A stretch of DNA of 64,000 bases from Clostridium acidisoli DSM 12555 (GCF_900176305.1 NZ_FWXH01000002.1:310001-374000); one strand, 5' to 3'; positions 33,156 through 42,765 are shown, numbered from the stretch's first letter. Notes: a model not told the origin generated them from the sequence alone. Numbers and translations are program-made.

Positions 33156-33548
33156 TTATTCTTCTTCGCCTTCAGTAATTGTCTCTTCTTTTGGAAGAAC
33201 AACATTCTGAATATATATGTTCACGCCTGATACAACAAGTCCAGTCATAGATTCTACTGCTCTTTTAACATTTTCTTGAACAGAAGCTGCTATTTCAGGA
33301 ATTTTTATTCCATATTGGACAACTAAGTTTAAATCTATAGAGGCACTATCTTCTCCCACATTAACTTTAACACCTTTAGCAAGGTTCTTTTTTCCACTAA
33401 GTACATGTGTAATTCCACCTACAAGCCCCGAACTTAAGCCAATTACTCCTTTAATATCAGCGGCTGCAAGTCCAGCTATTACTTCAACTACTTCATCTGA
33501 TATTTTTACTATACCCACGTCAACGGTATCCTTTATTTCATTCTCCAT
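33156..33548 (-). CDS. Asp23/Gls24 family envelope stress protein
   Basis: The 130-residue protein is a clear Asp23/YloU-type member: VKISDEVVEVIAGLAAADIKG at the start, DLNLVVQYGIKIPEIAASVQENV in the middle and VVSGVNIYIQNVVLP at the end. These proteins attach to the membrane face and are linked to envelope homeostasis. Its position between the spoIIIA operon and nusB is conserved in clostridia. The C-terminus is acidic (EGEEE). Confidence 0.92.
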   Translation of the reverse strand: MENEIKDTVDVGIVKISDEVVEVIAGLAAADIKGVIGLSSGLVGGITHVLSGKKNLAKGVKVNVGEDSASIDLNLVVQYGIKIPEIAASVQENVKRAVESMTGLVVSGVNIYIQNVVLPKEETITEGEEE

Positions 33549-33635
33549 AATATCTTTACCTCCTCAGGTTTATTGTCTTAGGAAAGTATTTTAATCTTAA
33601 GTTTATTATATCAAAACAATTTAAATATTACAATA

Positions 33636-34190
33636 TTAATGAATTGGCGGTTGTATTTCTATATTTCTTATTTGTGTCACAGTTAAAGCCACATCTCTGA
33701 TTTCTCTTTGCTGTGCATCTGTTAATTTTGAAGCATCAGATTTTACAACAATATTTACTTTGTCATTGTTTATTGTACAGAGTGCATCCTTATAACCTTT
33801 TCCTTTTAGCATATTTTCAACTTTCATGGAATTTTGCTCTGATAAAATAATTGACATTGATTCTTGTTGAGCATTTTGTTTATTTTGAGCAGTTGAATTT
33901 TTATCATCGATAATCTCTTTTAATGTTGCAATAGTGTCCTCACTTGTTTTTTCTCTTGTAAGTCTTGCTTCTGCAAAATAATCTTGATTGCTGCTTGTCT
34001 TATTTGATTTATTAAGATTAGTAGTTTGGTTAGTTCCATTAGTAGTACTATTGGTATCATTAGTACTGCTATTGTCCACAAGATCTGTATCACTGACATA
34101 AAGTGGACTTTGTACTTTTGTAGCTAATACACCAGCACATACAATTAGTACTAGTAAGGCTACTATTATTACTGCTTGTTTCCTATTCAT
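33636..34190 (-). CDS. spoIIIAH: Stage III sporulation protein AH
   Basis: SpoIIIAH is the mother-cell partner that binds forespore SpoIIQ, linking the two membranes in the engulfment channel. It has one N-terminal membrane span (residues ~5-23), a Ser/Thr/Asn-rich linker, then a YscJ/FliF-like ring-building domain (ARLTREKTSEDTIATLKEII...) ending in VTQIRNIEIQPP. The 184-residue length is a little shorter than in Bacillus. Last gene of the spoIIIA operon. Confidence 0.93.
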   Translation of the reverse strand: MNRKQAVIIVALLVLIVCAGVLATKVQSPLYVSDTDLVDNSSTNDTNSTTNGTNQTTNLNKSNKTSSNQDYFAEARLTREKTSEDTIATLKEIIDDKNSTAQNKQNAQQESMSIILSEQNSMKVENMLKGKGYKDALCTINNDKVNIVVKSDASKLTDAQQREIRDVALTVTQIRNIEIQPPIH

Positions 34191-34249
34191 TTAATCCCCT
34201 CCATTAAACCTTTATACAAAATTTATATGCTTGTTCACATAATTATATG

Positions 34250-34879
34250 TTACTTTTTCATAGGATACACATTTACCTTATCCACTGGAATATTAAAGAA
34301 TTCTGCTACCGAATTAGTTATGTCTAGTTTTATGTCTGAATTGTCTGCCCCTTCAGCTGTAATAAATATGCCTGTTACTTTTGGTTTATATTTGTTTATT
34401 ATTAGAGGCTCAGTTTTATCTCCATTAGTTGTTACAACCACATTAGTTCCAATGCTATTTTGTGTAGTAGTTCTTTTTCCTCCAGAATTATCATCTTCAC
34501 TTGTAACAGAAGATGAATTGTTTTGATTATATGCTGGTACTTGTTCTTCTCCTCTATCATAATAAATCATCACCTGTACTGCTCCAACACCGTCTATGTT
34601 CTCCAATATATTTTTCAATTTTGTTTCTTGATCATTTTCATATGAATCATCAGTGGTACTTGAATTGCTTCCATCAGTTGAATTATCACCATTATTTGTT
34701 GAGTCGCTAGAAACTGTATTTTCTTTTTGATTTTTACTTGTGTTTATACCTGTACTGTCTTTAAATGCACTTGCTGCTATTATAATAAGTATTCCTACTA
34801 ATATCACAATAACAATGTTTGTGAGTTGCTTATTTAAGCTTAACTTTTTAAATTTTTCAATTAACTTTTTAAAATCCAC
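34250..34879 (-). CDS. spoIIIAG: Stage III sporulation protein AG
   Basis: Ring-forming component of the SpoIIIA-SpoIIQ feeding-tube complex between mother cell and forespore. One N-terminal span (about residues 21-39), a long low-complexity Ser/Asn/Asp linker (~55-100), and a ring-building domain with LKNILENIDGVGAVQVMIYYD. It closes with a conserved VAEFFNIPVDKVNVYP. Fits family length at 209 residues. Expressed from the sigma-E-controlled operon. Confidence 0.93.
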   Translation of the reverse strand: MDFKKLIEKFKKLSLNKQLTNIVIVILVGILIIIAASAFKDSTGINTSKNQKENTVSSDSTNNGDNSTDGSNSSTTDDSYENDQETKLKNILENIDGVGAVQVMIYYDRGEEQVPAYNQNNSSSVTSEDDNSGGKRTTTQNSIGTNVVVTTNGDKTEPLIINKYKPKVTGIFITAEGADNSDIKLDITNSVAEFFNIPVDKVNVYPMKK

Positions 34880-34908
34880 CTTATCACCTCCTTACAGTCC
34901 TTGTAAAT

Positions 34909-35502
34909 TTATTTATTATCTTCTTTTACAAATATATTGTTTTTATCAATTTTCAGTTCATCATTAAGATAATTTTTAATATCTACTGCTGTTTTATCAT
35001 TTGAGTATATTCCATCATCTGTATTTGATATTTTTGCGTCTATACTCACTTTTCTTATTTTTTCAACGCCACTAGTTTTAACATGTATTTTTAAATCTTC
35101 TATAGATATCTCTTGTTCCTGGCTGGTATATTTCACGTCAGCAGTAACTTCATAGTTATTCTCAGGAAATTTCTCCTTAAGCATCTTAGCACACGTATTT
35201 TGTAAATTTGTCTTAAACTCACTTATTGTATTATCTCTATCTGATGCTTTTTCTTGCTGTATATTGCTATTAATAGACGTACTGTTTACATAATTTGTTG
35301 CCCTATTTATATAATTAGCCATGTCTCCTTTGCTTCCTAAAACCTTAACTATTGGGTTCATAATAACCGCTATAAGAATAAGCCCCATAACAAACTTAAC
35401 GTATTTGTCCATCTTGTTTTCAGGAATTATAAGCTCTACTGCTGTAATAAAAATTACTGCAGCACAAATATTAATGACCCAATTTTTAATCCACTCAATC
35501 AA
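34909..35502 (-). CDS. spoIIIAF: Stage III sporulation protein AF
   Basis: Membrane component of the SpoIIIA complex, with two N-terminal hydrophobic spans and a soluble alpha/beta domain. The open frame extends to 35535, overlapping spoIIIAE, but AAGGTG lies six bases before a TTG (35500-35502). The resulting (M)IEWIKNWVINI opening is the family's usual start, so 197 residues is preferred. The C-terminal EISIEDLKIHVKTSGVEKI matches the cytoplasmic/intermembrane domain. Confidence 0.9.
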   Translation of the reverse strand: MIEWIKNWVINICAAVIFITAVELIIPENKMDKYVKFVMGLILIAVIMNPIVKVLGSKGDMANYINRATNYVNSTSINSNIQQEKASDRDNTISEFKTNLQNTCAKMLKEKFPENNYEVTADVKYTSQEQEISIEDLKIHVKTSGVEKIRKVSIDAKISNTDDGIYSNDKTAVDIKNYLNDELKIDKNNIFVKEDNK

Positions 35503-35515
35503 AATTTTCACCTTC

Positions 35516-36670
35516 TCAAGATATATTGTTTCCACAAGATGCTATTATGGCTATTATTATAAAAAACATTACAGATATACTTATCAATGAAGCCGCTAAT
35601 AAAATAAGTGTATCTCCTGCTGCATTTATAACACTTACTAATCTTTTATCGCTTATAGGTTGTACAAGTGCTGCCGTTAGCTTATGGACAAAAGCAAGAA
35701 TAAAAAGTTTGATTATAGGTAACGCTACTATTGCAATTAATATTATGAGCCCAACACTACTTATGGCATTTTTAATTACTGCTGAGTAACCAACCACAGT
35801 GGAAATTGCATCAGATAAACATTTACCAACTACAGGTACAAAATTATCAACTGCAAATTTAGCAGTTTTTGCTGTTACCTCGTCAATTGCCTTAGCACTT
35901 ATTCCTCTAATTGTAACTATTCCAATAAAAATCGTCATAACAAAGCCCTGTATCCAAAGCACTGACTGCTTTAAAAGTTTGGCTAACCTGTCAATTTTAT
36001 AATCTTCAGATATATTGTTTACAAATTGAAGCACAAAGCTGAGCACTATTAATGGCAAAATTACATTAATGATTATTTCTGATGTAATACTAATGGTTAC
36101 CATTATAATAGGATCAATGACTGCTGATTGCACTGCACCTCCACTGGTAGCTAAAAGCACTAAAAGTACAGGCATTAGAGCCATCATAAAATCTGATAAT
36201 CCTTTCACTGCGTCCTTTACTTCAGCTACTCCAATATAAAAACTTTTTGCTACAATTATAATAATTAATGAATAACAAGCAAAATAAGCTATATTTGATA
36301 AACTTTCACTACTAAAAGCTCTTTGTAAATTAATCAAAAGTGCGCAAATCACGCATATAATAAGAAGCATAGTCATAAGTTTTACATCTGCAATTATATC
36401 TTTAACTGCATAATCAGCTACTGCGGTTATTAATTTCTTAAAAGAAAATTTTCCATCTCCACTTTTCATAACATTTTGTACATAATCTTCGATATCAAGA
36501 TTTTTTAGCAATTCATATTTAGTTTTCATGTTTGTCATGTAATTATAGAGCTGTTCAACTTCTTTATCATTTTGATTTGTAGTGTTTATGTTATTTTCTG
36601 ATGCTTGTACCAATGTTGGACTTAAAATAACATAAAATAATACAATGATAATAATAATTAATTTTTTCAT
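35516..36670 (-). CDS. spoIIIAE: Stage III sporulation protein AE
   Basis: Polytopic membrane protein thought to form the core channel of the SpoIIIA complex. The 384-residue protein has a cleavable-looking signal (residues 1-23), a helical N-terminal domain, then about seven to eight hydrophobic spans. Among these are the conserved VDNFVPVVGKCLSDAISTVVGYSAVIKN-type region and the PIIKLFILAFVHKLTAALVQPI region. Start and length are normal. Confidence 0.94.
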   Translation of the reverse strand: MKKLIIIIIVLFYVILSPTLVQASENNINTTNQNDKEVEQLYNYMTNMKTKYELLKNLDIEDYVQNVMKSGDGKFSFKKLITAVADYAVKDIIADVKLMTMLLIICVICALLINLQRAFSSESLSNIAYFACYSLIIIIVAKSFYIGVAEVKDAVKGLSDFMMALMPVLLVLLATSGGAVQSAVIDPIIMVTISITSEIIINVILPLIVLSFVLQFVNNISEDYKIDRLAKLLKQSVLWIQGFVMTIFIGIVTIRGISAKAIDEVTAKTAKFAVDNFVPVVGKCLSDAISTVVGYSAVIKNAISSVGLIILIAIVALPIIKLFILAFVHKLTAALVQPISDKRLVSVINAAGDTLILLAASLISISVMFFIIIAIIASCGNNIS

Positions 36671-36679
36671 AATTTACCT

Positions 36680-37063
36680 CTACATAATATTTAAAATAGC
36701 ATTTAAAACCCCCATAAGAATTGGTATAGCTAATACTAAAATTAATATTTTACCTGCAAACTCAACTTTAGATGCTATATTACTTTCACCGGCATCTCTG
36801 CAAATTTCACTACAAAATGAAGCGAGATACGCAATGGCTAGTATCTTTAACACAGTATTTAAATAAACGAAATCTATGTTAGCTTTTAATGCCAATTGCT
36901 GCATGAGTTCAACTATTGCTGTAATCTTACCTAGTGTAAATAAAAATATCATTATGCCAACTACAATACTAATCTGTATTGCAATTTCATCTCTTCTGTT
37001 TCTTAGAATTAATACAATAAATAAGCTTATAAAAGCAAATGAAACTATTTTTATTATTTCCAT
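36680..37063 (-). CDS. spoIIIAD: Stage III sporulation protein AD
   Basis: Small membrane protein of the SpoIIIA complex with four predicted spans. MEIIKIVSFAFISLFIVLIL begins the protein, and a conserved FVYLNTVLKILAIAYLASF lies in the middle with AGESNIASKVEFAGKI after it. AGGTGG precedes the ATG at 37061-37063, so the upstream ATG at 37070-37072 is not preferred; 127 residues. Confidence 0.92.
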   Translation of the reverse strand: MEIIKIVSFAFISLFIVLILRNRRDEIAIQISIVVGIMIFLFTLGKITAIVELMQQLALKANIDFVYLNTVLKILAIAYLASFCSEICRDAGESNIASKVEFAGKILILVLAIPILMGVLNAILNIM

Positions 37064-37072
37064 CTCAGCCAC

Positions 37073-37270
37073 CTACAATTGAAACATTGTTCTTACGGTG
37101 TCAAATAATTTGCTTATAAGGCTTATTACCATCATTAATACAATTACAATTCCAGCCAGATTCACTATGACTGCATAATCATCTTTTCCGCTGGCTTTTA
37201 ATATTTTATCAATTATAATTATTAGAATTCCAATTGCTGCCATTTTAAATATCAAACTCACATCCAACAT
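37073..37270 (-). CDS. spoIIIAC: Stage III sporulation protein AC
   Basis: The smallest SpoIIIA membrane protein, with two spans. The frame opens at 37303 inside the end of spoIIIAB, but GGAGG stands nine bases before the ATG at 37268-37270. That gives MLDVSLIFKMAAIGILIIII and a 65-residue protein, the normal size. It ends about ten bases before the spoIIIAD start. Confidence 0.92.
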   Translation of the reverse strand: MLDVSLIFKMAAIGILIIIIDKILKASGKDDYAVIVNLAGIVIVLMMVISLISKLFDTVRTMFQL

Positions 37271-37283
37271 TAAAATGCACCTC

Positions 37284-37799
37284 CTAAATGAGCATGATAA
37301 CAATCATAGCCCCAATACTAAATCCTAAATATCTAAACATCTTTACGTTTTTTTTCATTGCTATTTCCGCATCATTAATAACTTTTTTTAAATTATTTAT
37401 AGTAAATAAAAATATATTAACTTGTCCATCTATATCGGATTCTCCAAGTGATTTTGCTAAATCTAAAATAATGTTTACATCTTCAGTCTTCAAATATATA
37501 TTTTTACTCCTTCCTAGTTCTTCTTTAAAGACCTCATAAACGCTGTCATGACAATTACTAGCTAATTCCGTAGATATATTCTTAAAAATTTCAGATATAG
37601 GTTTTTCACTTCTACTAGCTATGTTTTTCAAAGCCTCTGGTAGTGGAGTATGAGTATATACAATTTCATTTTCAAGCTCACATATGCATCTTTCTACTTC
37701 ATTGAGCTCTCTAAATCTATAAATATAAGACTGTGCATATATAATGCCTCCGATAGTCGATGCTATTAAAACAACAGAACTTCCTATTAGTTTAAGCAT
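37284..37799 (-). CDS. spoIIIAB: Stage III sporulation protein AB
   Basis: Membrane protein with hydrophobic ends (residues ~2-22 and ~150-170) and a helical cytoplasmic middle related to the GspF/PilC fold. It shows YRFRELNEVERCICELENEI, LGRSKNIYLKTEDVNIILDLAKSLGESDIDGQ and a Leu/Ile-rich tail. Length 171 is standard. It works with the ATPase SpoIIIAA encoded just upstream. Confidence 0.92.
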   Translation of the reverse strand: MLKLIGSSVVLIASTIGGIIYAQSYIYRFRELNEVERCICELENEIVYTHTPLPEALKNIASRSEKPISEIFKNISTELASNCHDSVYEVFKEELGRSKNIYLKTEDVNIILDLAKSLGESDIDGQVNIFLFTINNLKKVINDAEIAMKKNVKMFRYLGFSIGAMIVIMLI

Positions 37800-37806
37800 A
37801 TATATA

Positions 37807-38724
37807 CTATCCCCTTATTATTGTATTTTTACTAAAATCATAGATGTACTCCACAGTACCAACGCCTCTTCTTCCGCTTAATACAATTGCTCTTTTAAAT
37901 ACGTTATTTTTCAAAACCTCTTTAAATACGTCTCTTGATTTTAGATCTTCTATTCCAAATCCATGAATAGTAGTGATTAAATTTACGCCACAATTTAATG
38001 CTGCTAAAATGCTTTTTATATCATCATAGGTTCCAATTTCATCACATACAATTACATCTGGTGACATGCTTCTTATTGCCATCATTATTCCTTGACTTTT
38101 AGGGCAATTATCTAATACATCCGTTCTTAATCCTACTTTTAGTTGAGGAATTCCATCAGAACATGCACATATTTCACTTCTCTCATCAATTACACATACT
38201 TTTTTCCCATCAAGCTTAAAATTTTCCATACCATCAGATAGATTTCTAGTTATATCCCTTACTAATGTGGTTTTACCACATTTAGGTGGTGATATAATTA
38301 TTGTGTTTAACACATTTTTATCCTCTAATATGAATTGCATTATTTTATCAGAACATCCCAAAATTTCTTTACAAACCCTTATATTTAAAGATGATACATT
38401 TTTAATCGTCTTAACTATATTATTTTCAATAATACAATTTCCACAAATACCAACTCTATGTCCACCATTTATTGTTATATAACCTTGCTTTAATTCAGGC
38501 TCTATTGAATATATTGAATAATTGCTCATCTTCTTCAATATAGTCTTTATGTTTTCGCTTGTAATATTATAATTAGTTATAACTTCTCTGTCTGATATTT
38601 GTAAAATCACTGGTTTGTCTACCTTTAATCTTATCTCCTGAATATTTTCTATATGCTCTATGTTCATTAGTATTTCTTTTATATACACAGGCATAACATT
38701 TAATATATCTTCTAAGTTAATCAT
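37807..38724 (-). CDS. spoIIIAA: Stage III sporulation ATPase AA
   Basis: Secretion-type ATPase thought to energise the SpoIIIA channel in the mother cell. The 305-residue protein has Walker A SPPKCGKTTLVRDI (about residues 143-156), Walker B SPDVIVCDEIG and an intervening KVCVIDERSEI loop, plus the GHRVGICG segment in the N-terminal domain. GGAGGAG precedes the ATG. A sigma-E promoter is expected upstream; the DNA at about 38725-38775 has GCATAAA about 15 bases before an AT-rich -10 but is not clear-cut. Confidence 0.94.
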   Translation of the reverse strand: MINLEDILNVMPVYIKEILMNIEHIENIQEIRLKVDKPVILQISDREVITNYNITSENIKTILKKMSNYSIYSIEPELKQGYITINGGHRVGICGNCIIENNIVKTIKNVSSLNIRVCKEILGCSDKIMQFILEDKNVLNTIIISPPKCGKTTLVRDITRNLSDGMENFKLDGKKVCVIDERSEICACSDGIPQLKVGLRTDVLDNCPKSQGIMMAIRSMSPDVIVCDEIGTYDDIKSILAALNCGVNLITTIHGFGIEDLKSRDVFKEVLKNNVFKRAIVLSGRRGVGTVEYIYDFSKNTIIRG

Positions 38725-38782
38725 TTTTTTCTCCTCCTCTCTTAATTAAATAATATTTATATTTTCAAAAATTTATGCCAAA

Positions 38783-38816
38783 AAAAAGAAACTTCTAAAA
38801 ATTAGAAGTTTCTTTT
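38783..38816 (-). terminator. Terminator of efp
   Basis: AAAGAAACTTCT/AGAAGTTTCTTT arms with A and T runs on both sides lie about 17 bases after the efp stop, separating it from the sporulation operon. Confidence 0.8.
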
Positions 38817-38832
38817 CTGTATTTACTATTTA

Positions 38833-39393
38833 TTATTTAACTCTTTCCATGTACTCACCAGTTCTTGTATCTATCTTTATTGTTTCTCCTTCATTTACGA
38901 AAAGAGGTACTTGAACTACTGCACCAGTTTCAAGGGTTGCTGGCTTTAAAGTATTTGTTGCTGTATTTCCCTTAAATCCAGGATCCGTTTCTGTAATTAC
39001 TAATTCTACAAAATTTGGAGCTTCAACTGAAAAAGCTGCACCTTTATAAAATTTAATTACTGCAAACATGTTTTCTTTCAAGAATTTTATTGCTGATTCA
39101 ACTTGTTCATAACTTAGTGGAATTTGCTCATATGTTTCTTGATCCATAAAGTAATATAATGTACCATCTGAATATAAATACTGCATTTCCTTTCTTTCAA
39201 TAACAACATCCTGCAATTTAGCTGTTGGATTAAAAGTTGTTTCTGTTACTCCTCCAGATATAACATTTCTAAGTTTTGTTCTTACAAATGCTGCACCTTT
39301 TCCTGGTTTTACATGTAAGAAATCAATAACTGTATATACTTGTCCATCAAGTTCAAAAGTTATTCCTTTTCTAAGTTCTCCTGCTGATATCAT
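38833..39393 (-). CDS. efp: Elongation factor P
   Basis: EF-P relieves ribosome stalling at polyproline. The 186-residue protein shows the KOW-like first domain with the conserved [17 protein letters not shown] loop. Here Lys in PGKG is the modification-site position. Two OB domains follow, with [16 protein letters not shown] and a terminal [17 protein letters not shown] signature. Normal length. Preceded by the Xaa-Pro peptidase gene, a common clostridial neighbour. Confidence 0.96.
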   Translation of the reverse strand: MISAGELRKGITFELDGQVYTVIDFLHVKPGKGAAFVRTKLRNVISGGVTETTFNPTAKLQDVVIERKEMQYLYSDGTLYYFMDQETYEQIPLSYEQVESAIKFLKENMFAVIKFYKGAAFSVEAPNFVELVITETDPGFKGNTATNTLKPATLETGAVVQVPLFVNEGETIKIDTRTGEYMERVK

Positions 39394-39493
39394 TTAGTAT
39401 CCCTCCAAAAATTATTAATTCATAATATATTCTAACCTTTTCAGGTAAAATTAATACCTTAATTGCTTAATATGAGCTATGTTTTTTCTATCA

Positions 39494-40561
39494 TTAAAGA
39501 CAAATCATATCTTTAGGTGAATTAGATAAAACTTCACATCCATTTTTAGTTACAAGTATTAAATCCTCTATTCTTACTCCCCCAAAATTAGGAATATATA
39601 TTCCTGGTTCATCAGTTATAATCATACCCGGCTTTAATATAGTATCACTTGCTGGACTGACCCTTGGCCCCTCATGAATTTCTCTTCCTACTCCGTGTCC
39701 AACGCCATGTCCAAAATACTGTCCATATCCTTTTTTACTTATGTAACTTCTTGCAGCTTCATCTACAACACATGCTTTTATTTCTGATTTTATAACTTGT
39801 AAAGCATTTTTTTGCGCCTGTAACACAGTATCGTATATTTCTGCCATTTTATCACTTGGTTCCCCTATGACAACTGTTCTTGTCATATCAGAACAATACT
39901 CATTAAAAATACAGCCAAAATCAAGAGTTAAGAATTCACCATTATTAAGCACCTTATCTGTTGCTTGACCATGAGGTAAAGAAGATCTTACACCACTAGC
40001 AACTATAGATGGGAATGACAAATCTTTTGCTCCAAGTTTTTTCATTGTGAACTCAAGTTCAAGTCCAACTTCTCTTTCACTCATTCCACTTTTTATGAAT
40101 TTAAGCATATGTGAGAAAGCTTTATCTGCAATTTCAGCAGCTTTTCTTATAACTTCAACTTCACTTTCATCTTTAATAAGCCTTATATCCTCTATAATTC
40201 CACCCATAGGTACAAGTTTTGCATCTAAGTTTTTTGATAACCTTTGATATTCGTCATAAGAAACTATGTCTTCCTCAAAACCAATGTTTTTTACATTTAG
40301 TTTTTTAGTAATGTCTGTAAAAAAATCTCTAAAAACTCCTTTATATTCTACAATCTCATAGTCTTTTACTTGTTCCTTAGCCTGCTGAGTAAATCTTGAA
40401 TCAGTTATAAAAAATGCTTTATCAGCTGTTATTATAGAAAAACTTTCATCCCCTGTAAATCCACTTAAATAATTTCTGTTTGGATCGCCTTTTACAAAAA
40501 CACAATCTAAATTTTTAGAAATCATACAACTTCTCAATTTTTCAATTCTGTCTTTAAACAT
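39494..40561 (-). CDS. pepP: Xaa-Pro aminopeptidase (M24 family)
   Basis: Removes N-terminal residues preceding proline, using two metal ions. The 355-residue protein has a creatinase-type N-terminal domain and the pita-bread catalytic domain. Ligands are visible in TLDFGCIFNEYCSDMTRTV (two Asp), GHGVGHGVGREIHEGP (His), TDEPGIY (Glu) and VRIEDL (Glu). Length is normal for the YqhT/PapA type. Substrates cannot be specified further. Confidence 0.93.
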   Translation of the reverse strand: MFKDRIEKLRSCMISKNLDCVFVKGDPNRNYLSGFTGDESFSIITADKAFFITDSRFTQQAKEQVKDYEIVEYKGVFRDFFTDITKKLNVKNIGFEEDIVSYDEYQRLSKNLDAKLVPMGGIIEDIRLIKDESEVEVIRKAAEIADKAFSHMLKFIKSGMSEREVGLELEFTMKKLGAKDLSFPSIVASGVRSSLPHGQATDKVLNNGEFLTLDFGCIFNEYCSDMTRTVVIGEPSDKMAEIYDTVLQAQKNALQVIKSEIKACVVDEAARSYISKKGYGQYFGHGVGHGVGREIHEGPRVSPASDTILKPGMIITDEPGIYIPNFGGVRIEDLILVTKNGCEVLSNSPKDMICL

Positions 40562-40719
40562 TGAATATCACCCTCTTGAAAATATATTATATTTAGATAA
40601 AATCAATATATTTTTTATTTTATTGGCACCTAAAAAATGTCGAACACATTTATTTTATCAAAAGTTAAGTATATTTGCAAATTTTATGTTAAGTTAATCC
40701 ATTATATTAATAAATTAAC

Positions 40720-41139
40720 TCATTTATTTTTACCAAACTCAGCATCTACCTCTAAAGAATAATTTTCCTCATCTTCACTTTGATTATTTAAGCATATAGA
40801 ATTTATATTGTTTAAGCTTTTTGTTTTTCTTAGTTCACCTATAAAATTTGATAACTTCTCTTCATTTCCATTAATTATTATATCAGCATCAATTGAACTA
40901 GAGCTTTTATTCTTAAATTCTTTTATTTCTCCCTTATATTTATTCACTAAATGGATTACATTACTATATTTTGTTATATTTCTATTTGTGTTTGTATCTT
41001 TTGTTATAACTTGATTTTCAACCTGCTTGCTTTTATAACTGTTATACTTCATACTTTCTTGTCTAGTTACTTTAATTAAAATTACCGCTGTAAGTGCCAT
41101 AAGAACTATGAGCATAAAATAAATAATATTTTTTTTCAC
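40720..41139 (-). CDS. PilO-like pilus alignment protein
   Basis: The 139-residue protein has one N-terminal span (residues ~5-22), a short coiled region and a small ferredoxin-like beta-alpha-beta domain (DADIIINGNEEKLSNFIGELRKT). This is the size and layout of clostridial PilO-like proteins, which pair with PilN to form the inner-membrane alignment complex of type IV pili. Sequence alone is weak evidence; position after the PilN-like gene (no gap) is the stronger argument. Confidence 0.55.
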   Translation of the reverse strand: MKKNIIYFMLIVLMALTAVILIKVTRQESMKYNSYKSKQVENQVITKDTNTNRNITKYSNVIHLVNKYKGEIKEFKNKSSSSIDADIIINGNEEKLSNFIGELRKTKSLNNINSICLNNQSEDEENYSLEVDAEFGKNK

Positions 41140-41592
41140 CTATTTTTTCACCTCAATATCTGCTTGAAAAAGCTTAATATCTTTTGTCTTATCTTCAGGG
41201 GCCATTAACTTAATAATTTTATAATCCTTTTTATCCTCAATATCTTTAGTATATAATTCATAGTCATCCATATTGTTTATCTTAAAATTCACTTCTATAT
41301 TATTCTGTTTGACTGTCACAGTATAAAACTTATCAATACTTTTAAATTTTAAAAAGTTCATGAAATTGTTAAGTGTTAATCTATCCTTACTTTCATTTAC
41401 AGTATTATTTTTCTTCTTATCAATTGGTTTATAAGTGTTTTTTGTCATTAGCATATTTCTATCTATGTCATATATCCTATATATCATAAATATGTTTATT
41501 AAAAATAATATTATAACAATCATATTTAAGATTAATTTATTCCTTTTTCTAATTTTTAATTTATACCATTTTGGCAAAAAATTATATTCCAT
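41140..41592 (-). CDS. PilN-like pilus alignment protein
   Basis: The 150-residue protein has a basic N-terminus (KWYKLKIRKRNK), one span (about 21-40) and a periplasmic-side alpha/beta domain. This is the PilN layout, in which the cytoplasmic tail binds PilM. It directly follows the PilM-like gene and abuts the PilO-like gene. Divergent, as usual in Firmicutes. Confidence 0.55.
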   Translation of the reverse strand: MEYNFLPKWYKLKIRKRNKLILNMIVIILFLINIFMIYRIYDIDRNMLMTKNTYKPIDKKKNNTVNESKDRLTLNNFMNFLKFKSIDKFYTVTVKQNNIEVNFKINNMDDYELYTKDIEDKKDYKIIKLMAPEDKTKDIKLFQADIEVKK

Positions 41593-41599
41593 GTTTCTC

Positions 41600-42307
41600 C
41601 TATCTTATAGCTTTGTATAAATTTGACTTTTCAATTAAACCAATATCCATAATGCTAATTTCATTTTGTATTACTTCTGAAATTTTAAAAGAAAACCCTG
41701 TAGTTATAATTTTTTCTATTAACTTCCCATCTATATTATTTATGCTAAAAAAATTATAAATATTTTTTTTAAGTTCTAACTCTGTGTTCTTAAATTCTTT
41801 CTGAAAAAGGTTTGATCTTAAAACTCCATTTTTACAATAAATTAGATAAAGGTTTTTTTCATACATAAAAGCTAAAATGTAATTACTAAAGCTTACAATT
41901 TTATTTATATATCTCAAATATATAAATTGTATTAAATATATTCCTTTTATATTGTATATATTTGCAAGTTCAATATTTCTAAGTTTTCTAGAATTAATGT
42001 AGAAAACTATTAAATCTAAATTTTTTTGATTTTTATTTAGGACAATATAACTAAATATTATATCTTCTCTTCCTCTGTAATAAGACTCCAACTCATCTTT
42101 TACTAATTTCTCTAAAATATCATTTTTAACCCTTGGCAAGTTTAAATACTTTATATAAATTTCTTCTCCAGATATAATAAATACTTTTTTATGGTGATTA
42201 TTTTTTTTAATTTCATCTATTTCAATATCTCTTTGACTTTTCATGCATGAAATTTTATATATTTTATTATCACTAACCTCATACAAGTCCTTTGTGAATA
42301 AAGCCAT
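41600..42307 (-). CDS. PilM/GspL-like protein, reduced
   Basis: The 235-residue protein keeps features of the actin-like PilM fold (IYIKYLNLPRVKNDILEKLVKDELESYY in the first half, IIFSYIVLNKN) but is much shorter than the ~350-residue standard and lacks clear ATP-binding loops. It lies directly upstream of the PilN- and PilO-like genes, so the M-N-O order is kept. It probably connects the assembly ATPase to the membrane alignment complex. Confidence 0.5.
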   Translation of the reverse strand: MALFTKDLYEVSDNKIYKISCMKSQRDIEIDEIKKNNHHKKVFIISGEEIYIKYLNLPRVKNDILEKLVKDELESYYRGREDIIFSYIVLNKNQKNLDLIVFYINSRKLRNIELANIYNIKGIYLIQFIYLRYINKIVSFSNYILAFMYEKNLYLIYCKNGVLRSNLFQKEFKNTELELKKNIYNFFSINNIDGKLIEKIITTGFSFKISEVIQNEISIMDIGLIEKSNLYKAIR

Positions 42308-42321
42308 AAGTCGCCCCCTCC

Positions 42322-42765
42322 TTATTCATATTTTGTAACCTTATAAATATAATTTATTTTCCCATTTTGAAAAGTATAATCATATTCATTAATTTTATTA
42401 TATTTATTATTTTTACATGGCACATACAACAGAAATTCATCAAGTCCTGTACTATACGAAATATAGTATTGTTCATTTCCAAATTTAACATTTTTGTTTG
42501 TTACAAAAAAATTGTGTACTGAATTCTTATTTACATCTTTTATATTATTTAAAATGTAATCATTCATTTTTGAGAAAAGATACTCATTAGTTTCTTCATT
42601 ATAAAGTTCTTCATTCATATTTCTTGAATTATCTAAAATGCATATCTTTCTCTTCATTTCAATTGTATACATATAGCTGAATATGCTTAATATAATAAAG
42701 CTAACAATTAATGTGTAAACCATAATATAACCCTTTTTTAGTAAAGCTTTTTTACTCCTAGGCAT
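42322..42765 (-). CDS. PilX-like minor pilin component
   Basis: It begins with a basic leader ending in KKGYIMVYTLIVSFIILSIFSYMY. The Gly and the hydrophobic helix match a type III/IV prepilin N-terminus, but the usual F-T-L-I-E is replaced and Glu5 is missing, as in PilX/GspK-type tip proteins. The rest (147 residues in all) is an unrecognised globular part. Its start overlaps the end of the preceding pilin-like gene by 28 bases, so translation is coupled. Confidence 0.55.
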   Translation of the reverse strand: MPRSKKALLKKGYIMVYTLIVSFIILSIFSYMYTIEMKRKICILDNSRNMNEELYNEETNEYLFSKMNDYILNNIKDVNKNSVHNFFVTNKNVKFGNEQYYISYSTGLDEFLLYVPCKNNKYNKINEYDYTFQNGKINYIYKVTKYE

